Shown here in pieces: positions 22,025-33,099 of a stretch of DNA of 64,000 nucleotides. The stretch lies in assembly GCA_903632075.3 (NCBI GenBank), contig CAHIKZ030003450.1, positions 1-64,000 of the forward strand. The letters run 5' to 3'. Position numbers and translations under genes: made by a program. How positions within the stretch are numbered: position 1 is the first letter of the stretch; each line of letters opens with the position of its first letter. The stretch is from Acanthosepion pharaonis (taxonomy: Eukaryota > Mollusca > Cephalopoda > Sepiida > Sepiidae). The notes beneath the pieces were generated by a model. It had not been told where the DNA came from and searched no databases. It saw only the letters and a list, made by a program, of their open reading frames with translations.

Positions 22025-24095
22025 TTAAATATAACTTAGCTACTCGCAGACACCGACACAATCGTACGAATAGTATTTCTTACACCAAAAGAACACATTC
22101 ATACATACCTTTCAACCTACAAGACGACATTCGCGATAGAAGGAGCATTCGGCTAGGGGTAAACGGCGGGCCTCTTCCTCGCACGAGTGCACTTCTCAGG
22201 GATGGGAAGTTCTTACGGGCGTCTTCCTTCCAGAATGCGCCCTCCTCATCTGGTTCGCGAAAAATTCGATCTAGAAATCTGATGTGAAGCATATGTTGAC
22301 GAATCTCAATGCTTGGCATGCCCCGACCGCCTTCAGAAGGAAGAAGGCAACAGATCCCCCGAGTGACTCTGGCGGCCTTGCCTCCGCACAAGAATGAGAA
22401 CAATAGCCTCACTAACGCCAGCAAAGTGCCATACGGAAGTAGAAGCACCGAGTGTCGGTAAAGGAGAATCGGGTAGATGTGTGAAACACAAACTTCCGCC
22501 TTCCCCTTTAAGGAAAGATTCCTCCGAGACCACAAATTAATTGCGATCTCGGCCTTCCCTCACACCTACGACCAATTCATTTCCAACCGGAAATCAGGAG
22601 CGAAGCAGATTCCGAGAATCTTGAACGGCCCATCCGTCCAGTGGAAAGGTCCGGGAAGAGAAACTCACTTCCAAGCACCCAGCCGCAAGCAAACAGACTT
22701 ATCGCGGTTGATCTTGGCCCCTGTCACCATCACTTCCACCAGCGCACCAGGAGTCGCATACAGAAGTCGGATCCAGGTGCGAAACTACGGCCCGAAACCG
22801 GCCGCCGAAAGAACAGCCTCCAGAAACCGATGGTCAACCCTATCGAATGCCTTGAACTGATCTAAATTGATCAGCGCGGCTTCACTGTCGACTTGCTCGA
22901 TGATCAGGCGTACCATATGGAGATTGTCCTTAATCGTCCTACCCTTCACAGCACAAGTCTGTTCCGAGCCAATCAGACGAGACAGGACAACCTGCAAACG
23001 GTTAGCCAAGATCTTAGCCAAAATCTTTAACTCTGTGTTTAACATAGTTAAAGGGCGAAAGTTACCTAACCCATCCCCACCGTTTTTGTCCTTGCGTAAC
23101 AACTTGATCACGCCCCCGGTAAAGCGTTGCTGTATAGACCCATGCTTCATCCAGTTGCCAAAAATCAGTGCCAGCAGCTGAACAAAAACGGGCGACTGCC
23201 TCAAGTACACTTCGTACGGAAGACCATCGAGTCCCGGTGATTTGTCGAGGCCAACCTGTTTCATCGCTTCCCAGATTTCCGACTCTGTAATGGGACCGTC
23301 GCACCTAGCTGTTTCAGCTGCTTCAGCTGCCTCGAGGCAGGGAAAATCAGCTAAATAGGCGTCGAACTGAGCAGGGCTCAGACCGGGCTCCCTGTTAAAA
23401 AGCACCTGAAACTAGTCACGAAAATCCTCGCATATGCCTTCGTTTGTAGTCACGGTCCGATTATCCGGCAATGTGACGCACGCAATATGTCGCCGTGATG
23501 CATTCCGAGCTTCCTCTGCGCGCAATTCAGCGGCCATATTCGTTGCCTCAGAGGACATTCTTTTTAACCTAGCCCTAACTACCAGAGCTTGATCCTTCTT
23601 GATAAGCAAGGAGGCTAAAGCTATGTCCCCACTAACACGGGATTTGACTGCCCGATCAACCTTCTGCTCTAAAGCCGTTTGCGCCGCTAATTTATCTAGA
23701 TTGAGCCGACGACTATAATCAGAAGCAAACGTTCTAATTTTGGATTTTAAATTATCCCACCAGGTATTTCCCACAACCGCTCCCGTCAGTTCCCTCTATA
23801 TCATTAGTAGCAGCTGGTCCCGGAAATCTTGCTCACCAAATAATGATGAGTTTAATTTCCAGTAGCCAGCCATCCTAACCTTAGGTTTATCTAAGTTTAC
23901 ACGGACCCGGACAAGCCTATGATCCGTATAAACTATCTCATGGAAACTTGGACACCCTAAGAGCCCTACATCGACTCTCCTAACTAAGACTCGGTCTAGA
24001 TAACTAGCCGAGCCGCCACTATTAGTCCAAGTCCACACTACCCCCCGAGGGTGTTCGTTCCGGTACTTATCGAAACTGTTTAACTGCTGTTAGAA
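22025..24095 (-). pseudogene. Tx1-type LINE ORF2, RT half (right arm)
   Basis: Minus-strand copy. From 24,095 downwards: the endonuclease end (YLDRVLVRRVDVGLLG, YTDHRLVRVRVNLD), linker GNTWWDNLKSKIRTFASDYS (23,774-23,715), LPDNRTVTTNEGICEDF, then an open 206-codon frame (23,405-22,785) with SPGLDGLPYEVYL, FRPLTMLNTELKILAKILA, GRTIKDNLHMVR and LINLDQFKAFDRVDH. Motif B and YADD are deleted at about 22,735 exactly as in the left arm. The C-terminal region (22,535-22,080) reads MWSRRNLSLKGKAEVCVSHI and PSEGGRGMPSIEIRQHML, giving this copy a more complete 3' part than the left arm. A frameshift near 23,410 breaks ORF2. Confidence 0.85.
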
Positions 24096-24320
24096 GCTAG
24101 CGAGTTTAACGTTGAAAAATTAGTCAAAACACCTTGATTTTGCATGTAAATCATTATGTATTTCAAAACTAAGTAAAACTTAAAATTCGTAATATCACTT
24201 TGTCAAAACTTATGAAACTAGTTAAAATCAATACATTTTGATTGATTTGATATCGATTTTCAATAATTTCATTGATTTTCTAATGTTTCCAAAGAGTTAT
24301 TTATATTTTGAAGCTAGCGT
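24096..24320 (-). repeat. Single complete 217-bp satellite A monomer inside the LINE
   Basis: GAAGCTAGCG occurs at both ends, 217 bases apart (24,096 and 24,313 for the G of GCTAGC). It sits between two LINE segments and replaces about 165 bases of endonuclease sequence. It contains AACTAGTTAAAATCAATAC and GATATCGATTTTCAATAAT. Confidence 0.88.
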
Positions 24321-25650
24321 ATGAGACGAAGAGCCTTATCCTTTATGGTAACATTCAGCTCGCAAAGTCTGCCCGCCGGATCCGCGAAGACAAGAACACA
24401 CGCCGCCTTCAAAGACTTGCTTACCAGCGAAGAGATACCTCTCGAACGGCCATCAAAACAGGCTGAAAAGAGGGAGAACCCCATAGACAGTATGTTCTCA
24501 TAGTCATGAGTAGAAAACCGGGTCTCTTTTACACAACAAATATTCACCCCAAGACGCTGAAGGTCACGACAGAGCCTCGCCCTGCGAGACTCCGACCTCA
24601 GGCCTCGGGCATTCAGACTTGCTAACCATGATGAAAACCGATTAGGGTTGCTCTCCTGCATTGAACATGGCCGGGTCAGGACACCAACGGCCTCTCCCAA
24701 TGAGCCAGTACCCATCTCACTCTTCATGGAGCCATCAGGAGACAGGCCACCAATGTCCAAGGGGAAGGTTAATTTTAAGGCTCTATACAGGGAGGGGTGA
24801 ACAAAACCTGGGAACCTCCCTGAACAATATTGATGTAATTTCTTTACAACTTCGTCTTCGAAACAGGCCATGGGCGGGAACATTCCAAAAGTTTCATTGG
24901 CTTCCGCCATCGTGGCCCAAATCTGTTTTCCTGCTACTCCAGAACGAACAACGGTGAGGACCCTTTTCGCTTTAGGAAAACTTCTAGGGTCCTCTACATC
25001 CATGTTCTGTATTTTCCTGAAGTTTATTAGAGGTTTTGTTTTTCACTTTTCTGGCATAAACTAAAGCCTTTTCTTCAAGATCCTACGAAACTCGGCACAC
25101 GTCTTCCCCTGTATTGAATATGGATTTTGATTTAATCTTCTTTTCCGCTATTTGCTCTGGTGAAGCAGATGATGGACTACGTTTTTTTTTTTTTTTTTCA
25201 GGTTTATGAGGGGAATTGATGGGTGTTTTTCTTTGGGAAGGATGGCAGAAGATGAGTTGGATGCCTTCTTCAGTGTTGTTATGTGTGGTTGAACTTTTGC
25301 TTAAGGACTTGAGACTTGGAGAGTGACCATAGAGTGTGGTTTTGTGTCAGGGGAAGATGGTGCCGAAAAAGAGATGCCAGTTTTCTTTTTCTCTGTTATG
25401 TTTTTTGTTTTTAAAGATTCCTGGAGAAGTTGTAACTTCTTTTTTTTTTTTCAAAGGACGGCTCATATCTGATCATACTCTGCTGCAGTTTCGCTGAATA
25501 GCTGACCGGAGAGTCGCCCTTAGCACTGGTTGAGGGAGTGGGGCTGTATGTGTCATTTGCTGTTTTTGGTGTAGGACGAGGTCCCGCAGCCTGGGTCTTC
25601 CCTTTCGCCTTACCCACGACCTGCCATTCCCTCTCTTCCTTCTCCCTTTT
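24321..25650 (-). pseudogene. Tx1-type LINE, ORF1 C-terminal half and ORF2 start (right arm)
   Basis: Minus-strand counterpart of 15,320-16,643. ORF1 remains: REWQVVGKAKGKTQAAG, the Ser/Pro/Lys-rich stretch, then a 229-codon frame (25,003-24,314) that begins MDVEDPRSFPKAKR and runs through the ORF1 end (YRALKLTFPLDIGGLSPDG) into ORF2 (WLASLNARGLRSESRRAR, CVKETRFSTHD) because the stop between ORF1 and ORF2 and the frame have changed: an accidental fusion. 5' truncation is at the same satellite A joint as in the left arm. Confidence 0.83.
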
Positions 25651-26599
25651 ATGTTTTACAAAGGTTTGAAATACATAGTGATCTACGTGCAAAACCAAGC
25701 AGCGATGATCGTCTTCGAGCTGTTCTCTGTATGCTGTTTGTTACAAACAGAATTTAAATCCAAAAAACATCATCAACAAAATTGTGAAATAATCATTATT
25801 TTCAACTGAATATAAATATAAACAAAAATTGACTGTTAGATTTACATTTTATGGTTTCATGAGAATCCTCTGAAAAATAAAAATGTAATTTTAATAACTG
25901 AAATTGCAATTCTCTTAATAATAATATACCAATGCAAAAGCTATAAAAGCTGTTTTTATTAGCTTAGCATTAAAACAGCTAACAGTTTTTAATCATTTTA
26001 CACCAAGCAAGGCTTTGCCACTAAGAAGAATTACCAAGTGTAAAAGTATGAGAAAATCCTGCAGAATGTTCATCCACAGTCAGTTCACACTAGCAGTTTC
26101 CGAGACCACACTGTCAACCATTTTCATCAAAATTCTAGCAGCAGCAACACTAGCAGCACACCTGCATTTTAACTATTAGATATCTCTCAAGAGAAGAAAA
26201 TAATTTACTGAAGTTAAACTACTTAAATTTGATTGTTGTAACTTTTATATTTTCTCGTCATTAATAAACTGTTGATAGCTTTGTCAACAGTTTGTTATTA
26301 CTGCTAGAAATTCACTGCCTTTCAAGAACATCTCTCAAATTAAGAAACTCATGAGGATCAAGACATCACCTGGCCCACAAACAAAAACCTTAATCTGTTG
26401 GAGTGAATAAAAAGATATGCCATATAATTCATCCCAGCAAGTAAAAAAAAATCGGATTCCACTAGATGACACATGTCTGGTGGGGAGACAAACAATTGAA
26501 ATAGCTATGCCCAATTCATGCATTCTGCACTAAACTGTAGCACCTGGTATCATGATTACTTAGCTCCAGTTTATATTCAGCATATGGGTGATCCAGAAT
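25651..26599. other. Right-arm sequence without recognised gene
   Basis: Begins with a satellite A fragment (25,651-25,700) and continues as the inverted copy of 14,376-15,274. Nothing else recognised. Confidence 0.5.
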
Positions 26600-27150
26600 A
26601 GCTGATTAGGTAACATTTATGTTACACTTGATGCTGTGATGACGAAAAAGGGTTACAACAGTGGTGGGAAAGTGGAAAGATGCCATGTCAGGATCAATAA
26701 CATTGCAAATTCTTCTTATGATTTTATCAAGAATCTCTAAATACATAGCAGAAGCACCAGACCAGATGTGACAGCAATATTCAATACATGAACAATTCTA
26801 TGGTTAAAGGCACATTTGGTGCCATTAATCATAGGATTGAAAACTAAAAAAAGATGTGACCAACATTGATCATTGGTCTTTATGGAATGGAAAGTATCTG
26901 CGCATTCTTGATAATATGTAACTGAGAGAGACATAGGTCAAAGCAATCTCTGGCAATTGGAGTTTTCTCCCAGAAGCACTGGATAGGGAAAACCTAAGAG
27001 TAGCAAAGGTTAATGGATTGGATATCAAGGAAGATAATGTATGTATGTAGAAAAAAGATTGAAATGGACAAAGAAAACTCCCACTAAAAAAAGAACTCTG
27101 ACCCTGGTGCAGGAAGGAAACATTTAAACCACAGAAAGAGCAAGGGTGAC
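26600..27150 (-). pseudogene. CR1-type LINE RT, C-terminal part (right arm)
   Basis: Inverted copy of 13,800-14,375. The same CCHIWSGASAMYLEI and RRICNVIDPDM stretch is readable on the minus strand near 26,770-26,690, with SLSYILSRMRRYFPFHKDQ upstream at about 26,930-26,870. Stops and indels are present. Confidence 0.68.
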
Positions 27151-27890
27151 CCAAATGAATATGATTAAAATAAAAAAAAATGTTTAGCTATTGAACATGC
27201 AGCACTAAATATAATTTCCTCAGTAAATGTTACAAGATGATATTTTACACTGTTTTTGTTGACAAAATCCAGTAGTAATCATTAAGTGCTGTGGGAGAGT
27301 GGAAGGAATGCACTCTGAAGGAAGCCATGTGAACAAACAGGGAAGGACAGAAGAGAGAGCTCTCATAGGCATGAAAAAAGTTATTGATAGAGAGCGGTGA
27401 TTATGATAGGTGCATCTTGTCTGACAGCAAGGAAAATAAAGAAAGAAAAAATAAAAGATAAGAGTTTATGAGATTATGACTGAATCAGTTGAATTAACAT
27501 GCAATGTTATGGTATTGAGATGTAAAACACAATCATTAATTAATACTGGCTTCTCTATATCAATTATGAATTTGGCAGGCTAAAAACAGCTGAATATCGC
27601 AAGGAACTGGCTGAAACCAGCCACTTCAACAGTTACTCAGGTAGACGGCAGTAAAATGAGATTGGAATGATTGTCTTACCTATGCAACTAGGTAAACAAA
27701 AGGCAAAACAGAAATGCATTTACATTTCCTTTGAATTAGATAGAGGCTGGAGCGGACTGAGAGTAGTGGCCCTTGGACCGAAAAAATGCAATGGGCCCCC
27801 CCTTTCCCTTTTTTTACAGTTAAATGCCACATATAGAGGCTGTGCAGCAGGTGATCTGTGCATATTGGCTTAAATAAGAAAAAACTTTAG
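27151..27890. repeat. Right-arm copy of the 13.1-13.8 kb segment
   Basis: No gene recognised. Contains TCTCTATATCAATTATGAAT and CAGCTGAATATCGCAAGGAA (27,553-27,605), which the left arm lacks but the 62.7-kb copy has, so the left arm carries the deletion. Confidence 0.6.
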
Positions 27891-27894
27891 TTTA

Positions 27895-28105
27895 AGATTA
27901 GTGTTGGGACGATTCCTAATTTTTTTTCCGATTCCAATAACGATACCGATTCCATGAAAATGTTGATTCACGATTCCGATACCAAGACGATTCCGATTCC
28001 GATTTCGATTCTTTGCCTACTTAGATTCTACCTGTATGTGTAGGGAACCCCAATTTTCAGCGATCACGGGAATCGATTACGGGAATCGATCACGGGAATC
28101 GCGGA
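27895..28105. repeat. GAATCG-rich tract, inverted copy
   Basis: Starts TTAGTGTTGGGACGATTCC and runs to CGGGAATCGCGG. Counterpart of 12,900-13,125. Confidence 0.65.
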
Positions 28106-28269
28106 ATTGTTTTGAAACGGATGCCAGTTTTTTTTTTGCAATCATTTTCAATGTTAAATTAATCTTTTTTCTTTACTTTTTTTATATTCTTTTCTTTTTT
28201 TTAATATAATGCTTTAAAAAACTGTCTTTTGTATTTTTGTAAATATTTTAAAGCAGGAACTTCATATTT

Positions 28270-28543
28270 CTTTACATTTGATATTTTGAGACTGAATAGA
28301 GTTGCCAATAAAATCATCTCCTGCGGTACACCCATTTCTTGTATCCTTAGGTTAGATAGTGTCTTCCCAATTCTTGTTTTAAAACTCCTATTGTTTAAAA
28401 AAATTTAAAATAAAAATTGGCATTCTGCTTGCTAATACAAGTTCTTTTAAATCCCTAATGATTCCATGTTTCCAGGCTTTGTCATGGGGATTTTTCTAAA
28501 TCAAATCAAAATTGCTACAAGGTGCTTCTTATTTACATTATTC
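28270..28543 (-). pseudogene. I/Jockey-type LINE RT, motif A-B segment (right arm)
   Basis: Inverted copy of 12,548-12,850: the EMGVP-like motif B segment and the DKAW-like motif A segment are readable with frame changes. Dead. Confidence 0.65.
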
Positions 28544-28785
28544 GGACTATTGTCCTCATCTTTGACGCCATATTTATAACAACGTTACAGCCGTTGTACG
28601 CTCCAGCCTTCTTCAGGTGGTTGGAATGTCGAATGTTCAGACCCCTTATTTCGCTCACTGGGGTAGACTCATCTAGTTCCACGTGCCATGTTATAATAGA
28701 TGTCAGTTATCAGTTATCTCCTGTTAATTCCCCTCTGAAAGTTCTCCACTGCCTTAACTGGGTATTGAACTCACACTCTTTAAAT
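28544..28785 (-). mobile_element. SINE-like element with mutated hammerhead core
   Basis: Inverted copy of 12,304-12,547, head-truncated at the same point. The hammerhead-like core is at 28,578-28,616 on minus: CTGAAGA and stem II are kept, but the GAAA box reads GTAA (28,588-28,585), so a catalytic-core base is changed and this copy should be inactive. Confidence 0.65.
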
Positions 28786-28789
28786 TTTG

Positions 28790-29206
28790 GTTTTTTGGTA
28801 TAGGATATAGCAAATATTGTTGCAAATATTATGCCAGATATTGTTGCTTCTTGCTAGAGGTTAGCAAAGTTACTCGTGATCCATATAGTATTGAAAATTT
28901 GAAGTAGGTATCGATGGGATATTCTAGGTAGGTACTTTTGAAATTGATAATGTATCTCATCTGGGCCTACAGCTGTATCATGGGTCTTGGCCAAAGAGTC
29001 AAAGCGCTCCTCTATTGAGAAAGCTTTGTTGTAGTCTTAAATCTGGAATTTAATATTTTCTTTTTCTTCATTTACTTTGGTGTTTATAAATATTTTGTTT
29101 GCTTTTTGGGGTGAGAAATTCTATTCAAAACATTCTGCTAAAATGTTGGTGATATCTTGTTTATTTGTGATTTTTATATTGTTTTGGATAATATGTTGTA
29201 ATGGGG
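28790..29206 (-). pseudogene. I/Jockey-type LINE RT, N-terminal part (right arm)
   Basis: Inverted copy of 11,878-12,303 with the AVGPDEIHYQF signature near 28,980-28,950 and ISHRYLLQI after it. At about 29,206 it is joined to a mariner 5' fragment, whereas the left-arm LINE continues. Confidence 0.7.
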
Positions 29207-29552
29207 GGTGTCTAGACTTAGTCACGACAAACAGAGAATCGAAACGATTAAAGAGAGAAGATGCCAGACGCCGGGCATACTCTACAAACTTTTTCCGAGC
29301 GCTCTGCACTGTCATCAGATTGACACCAAAACACTCTGAAATGTTCATATTTGAGCTCCCGGTGCGAATGCCAAGCAGTACAGCATGTCCTTTCCAAATT
29401 TCTGGTGAAATGAACTGAGTCATGATATATTTCTTCACGGGCGGTGCTTAATTGACCCTACTATGTGGTGCAAGCGAAAAATAAATAAAAAACAACGCTC
29501 ATGCGCGAAATTAAAAATGTAAAATTTTGACAATATATACATCGCACCCTGT
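29207..29552 (-). mobile_element. Tc1/mariner 5' end with truncated transposase
   Basis: The outer end at about 29,552 reads (minus) ACAGGGTGCGATGTATATA next to TA, typical of a mariner terminal repeat inserted at TA. A 105-codon frame begins at about 29,438 with MKKYIMTQF and includes PEIWKGHAVLLGIRTGSSN and the NISECFGVNLMTVQSARKKF helix-turn-helix. After SLFVVTKSRHP it passes into LINE-derived sequence (HIIQNNIKITNKQDITN), giving an accidental fusion frame. DDE catalytic part and 3' terminal repeat are missing. Confidence 0.78.
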
Positions 29553-29985
29553 ATAGATTGATAAATCATAAGAATAAAACAAAAACGTCAAGTTGCCTAC
29601 CATCGTACAATACAATTTAACCTCACTTTGGAACACTTGATTGAATGTGCAAAATATCTGGTTGGTCATGAGTCGGACTATCCAAATTAGCCCCTGCTTT
29701 TTGCGTATCAATTACTGGTAAATCATACAACAAATCAAACTGTCTCCTGTGGTCATGTATTGGACTATCCGAATTAACCTGTCTGTTTGGTCCATATAAT
29801 GCCGGTTATGTATTTCTCAATTTGTTGCGGGCATTAACGTCAGTATTTGAAATTGGGAATAACATGCTTGTCTCTCGAAAATTCCACAAAGATGGCGAAC
29901 TCAGTGTGTGAAATGCAAAAATATAATGACAAGAAGCAATATATATGCCCAAAGAAATGATAATGTATTAACAAGCAAGGTATAC
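29553..29985. repeat. Minisatellite C relics (inverted copy)
   Basis: Inverted copy of 42,290-42,722. Contains GGACTATCCAAATTAGCCCC and GGACTATCCGAATTAACC about 90 bases apart, part of the C family (80-90 bp unit). Confidence 0.6.
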
Positions 29986-31024
29986 AAATGACAAAGACAA
30001 AGATTTTTGTAACAAAAATGTGAAAATCGTTTTGGTTCAAGGTATGTGAAGTGGGTGAATGTGCTTGCGTATGTGTATTGTTTATGTGGTTTTTTCATAC
30101 GTTTCTCAAACGGAACGCGTTCTCCGCGAGAGATTTGTAAATTTCTGATGTTGATGTGTAAGCAGAAAATGTAAGAAGGAAGCGAGAAAAATATCGCAGC
30201 GTATTCATAGTACTGGAGAGCATCCCCTAGAAGCAGTTTTGAAAATTAGGAGGGATTAACCAGACAATACACCCCTCCAGATAGGTAGAAATTTTTCTGT
30301 CCATAAGTCATGTTCATGTGGGTTTATGTCTGTCCTTGTGAGTTGAAAAGAAAAGGTGTTGAAAGTGTGTCTGACATGCATGTTTAAACAGGTCGACGAA
30401 AATATGCTTGTGCTGTCATTTTCGAGTTGAAAGTAGCACGCTCTGAAACATGCGTAGGTAACGTTAAAATTTGTCTTTTTTCAATACTCGACATAGAATT
30501 TGATTTTGTCATCCCGTTGTATTGGTTCCTGACTGTTGGAAAGGTTTTGGTTGAGAAAGAAAGCTCATTTGTTTGCTATGCGTGGATAATGTTGGTGCAC
30601 AGAATTTAATAGAAGCAGCATTGTGGCAAATTTGCTATTATTATCGTACTTGCAAATTCTAAGTTTTCTTCAAATGACATCGTCACAGAATGAAAAAAGA
30701 ACAGTCAGTCGCTTTTTGAGATATGTCACACTTTATCTGATGATCCCAGAAGAAACAACGTTGATTAAATTTGGATTAGAGTTGTATTTTTGAAAAAGAA
30801 TTTTTTTAAATGCCTGCCGATTGAGGTCAAGTCTATGTACATGAGTTACCCATGTGAGGTTTGTTCATGCATTTCCCAAAGGGAACGCATTTTCCACAAG
30901 AGACTTGCATGTTGACGTTAAGTGAAAAAAGTAAGAGAGAGAGAAAAAATATCCCAGATTATTTACAGTGTAGGAGAACATCCCTTAGGGGCAGTTTCGA
31001 TAATTAGGAGGGGTTAACTCGACA
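29986..31024 (-). mobile_element. LTR-like pair (TRIM-like), inverted copy
   Basis: Inverted copy of 41,240-42,280. The two repeat starts, TGTC.GGTTAA on minus, are at 31,024 and 30,266, 758 bases apart. Each is followed by CTCCTAATT and a TATA-type box in the plus-counterpart. The inner part holds a 60-codon open frame on plus (30,427-30,609) that I do not recognise. Confidence 0.5.
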
Positions 31025-31239
31025 TAATCATTGATAAATGTGCATTGTGGTCATTCATCACACAATCTAAATTACAAACTATTTAATGCATATAACCATT
31101 GATAAATTAAAAATCAAAATGCCCGTCGTCTAGATTTTTTTAATTATATTGTTAATGGCTAAAATTCTTAGGGCATTTTTTTCTTTCCTATATATAAAGA
31201 ATTGTGGGGAGGGGGGTTAAGCAAGAATACATTTTATTT
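31025..31239. repeat. Minisatellite C piece and unassigned sequence
   Basis: ATGCATATAACCATTGATAAAT and GTCATTCATCACACAATC match the C family in inverted form. 31,140-31,235 is unassigned and holds GGGGAGGGGGG. Confidence 0.5.
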
Positions 31240-31655
31240 AAGTACGATTTGAAATATTTTTAATTTTAATTTCTAATATACTATATTTCTTTCAAGAACC
31301 ATTAAATGTAATTAGAATCCCTTACAGTTTGTATAATAATTATCACATCAAGTATATTACGATTTTTTAAAAATTTTATATTTAAATATTACTAAAGTGA
31401 TATTTTCATTTCTCTGTTTTAGTAGACTTTATTTATTTATTTAATTACAATTTAAAAGAAGTTTAGGTTTGAATTCATTTTAATTAACTACAATTTAAAT
31501 TACAACATTAAAATGTTTCATTATTAGTTTTTATAGACTATAATTCATTAATAGAAGTAAAATGTGTTAGAGTTACTAACAGTCAGTAAAATTATTGTTC
31601 TATATCAAGTATATTTATATTTCGATTTTTGAAATTGTATATTTAAATATTTTTT
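31240..31655 (-). repeat. Satellite B, about 1.4 units
   Basis: Minus-strand B: ATTACGATTTTTTAAAAATT, TTAGTAGACTTTATTTATTT, ATTCATTTTAATTAACTACA, TAGACTATAATTCATT and ACTAACAGTCAGTAAAAT blocks are all present. Confidence 0.82.
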
Positions 31656-31798
31656 AATTGGATAGTCCGACTCATGACCAACCAGACATTTTGCACATTC
31701 ATACGATCAATCAAGTGTTCCAAAGTGATGTTAAATTGTATTGTACGATGTTAGGCAACTTGACGTTTTTGTTTTATTCTTATGATTTATCAATCTAT
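31656..31798 (+). repeat. Minisatellite C piece next to mariner
   Basis: GGATAGTCCGACTCATGACC to TTATCAATCTATA. Same flank as at 42,585-42,722, so the mariner at 31,799 entered the same C sequence. Confidence 0.6.
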
Positions 31799-32082
31799 AC
31801 AGGTGCGATATATAAATTGTCACAATATGACATTTTTAATTTCGCGCATGTACTTTGTTTTTGATTTTTTTTTTCGCTTGCACCACATATTAGGCTCAAT
31901 TATATACCGCCCGAAATATATCATGACTCAGTTTATTCCACCAGAAATTTGTAAAGGATATGCTGTACTTCTTGGCATTCGCACCGGGAGTTCAAATATG
32001 AACATTTCAGAGTGTTTTGGTGTCAATCTGATGACAGTGCAGAGCACTCGGTAAAAGTTTGTAGAGTCTAATGGATAATAGT
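31799..32082 (+). mobile_element. Tc1/mariner 5' fragment
   Basis: Starts ACAGGTGCGATATATAAATT after TA. Transposase start MTQFIPPEICKGYAVLL (W to C change), then GIRTGSSN, NISECFGVNLMTVQST. Stops within about 45 codons and ends in satellite A near 32,090. Confidence 0.72.
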
Positions 32083-32094
32083 CTTGTAATGGAT

Positions 32095-32655
32095 CAAAGT
32101 TTATGAAACTAGTTAAAATCAATCATTTTGATTGATTGCATATCGATTTTCTATACTTTCATTGATTTTTGTTTCCAAAGAGTTTAGCGTGTTTAACGTT
32201 GAAAAACAAAACTCCTTGATTTTGTATTAAAATTTCGTATTTCAAAATTAAGTAAAACTTAAAATTTGTAATATCACTTTGTCAAAGTTTGCTAGTTAAA
32301 ATCAATCATTTTGATTGATGGATTTTCTATACTTTCATTGATTTTCTAATGTTTCCAAAGAGTTATTTATATTTTGAAGCTAGCGTGTTTAACGTTGAAA
32401 AAGTAGTCAAAACTCCTTGATTTTGCATGTAAATCATTACGTATTTCAAAATTAAGTAAAACTTAAAATTTGTAATATCTCTTTGTCAAAGCTTATGAAA
32501 CTAGTTAAAATCAATACATTTTGATTGATTGCATATCGATTTTCAATAATTTCATTCATTTTCTAATGTTTCCAAAGAGTTATTTATATTTTGAAGCTAG
32601 CGTGTTTAACGTTGAAAAAGTAGTCAAAACACCTTGATTTTGCCTGTAAATCATT
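32095..32655 (-). repeat. Satellite A array, about 2.6 units
   Basis: GAAGCTAGCGTGTTTAACG at 32,376 and 32,593 gives a 217-bp period. The first unit is internally shortened (for example AAAGAGTTTAGCGTG lacks the usual TATTTATATTTTGAAGC). Confidence 0.88.
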
Positions 32656-32752
32656 ATGGATATTTATTCTCTAATAACAGAAATGTGGCACATGGCCGAA
32701 ATAGGGGAATGTGGAGAGAGTTTTGTTTTATTCTTATGAATTATCAATCTAT
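32656..32752 (+). repeat. 65-bp tag and C-type flank
   Basis: GGATATTTATTCTCTAATAA tag (32,657-32,716) directly after satellite A, as at 21,946 and 60,963, then TTTTATTCTTATGAATTATC leading to the mariner end. Confidence 0.6.
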
Positions 32753-33099
32753 ACTGGGTGCGATGTATATATTGTCAAAATTTTACATTTTTAATTTCAC
32801 GCATGCGCGTTGTTTTTGATTTATTTTTCGCTTGCAACACATAGTATGGTCAATTAAGCACCGCCCGTGAAGAAATATATCATGACTCAGTTCATTCCAC
32901 CAGAAATTTGGAAAGGACATGCTGTACTGCTTGGCATTCGCACCGGGAGCTCAAATATGAACATTTCAGAGTGTTTTGGTGTCAATCTGATGACAGTGCA
33001 GAGCGCTCGGAAAAAGTTTGTAGAGTATGCCCGGCGTCTGGCATCTTCTCACTTTAATCATTTCGATTCTCTGTTTGTCGTGACTAAGTCTAGACACCC
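32753..33099 (+). mobile_element. Tc1/mariner 5' end fused to LINE
   Basis: Starts ACTGGGTGCGATGTATATAT at TA. A 105-codon frame (32,867-33,184) begins MKKYIMTQFIPPEIWKG and carries the GIRTGSSN and NISECFGVNLMTVQSARKKF helix-turn-helix, then runs into LINE sequence. Joint at TCTAGACACCCT|CCATTACAAC. No catalytic domain. Confidence 0.78.
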
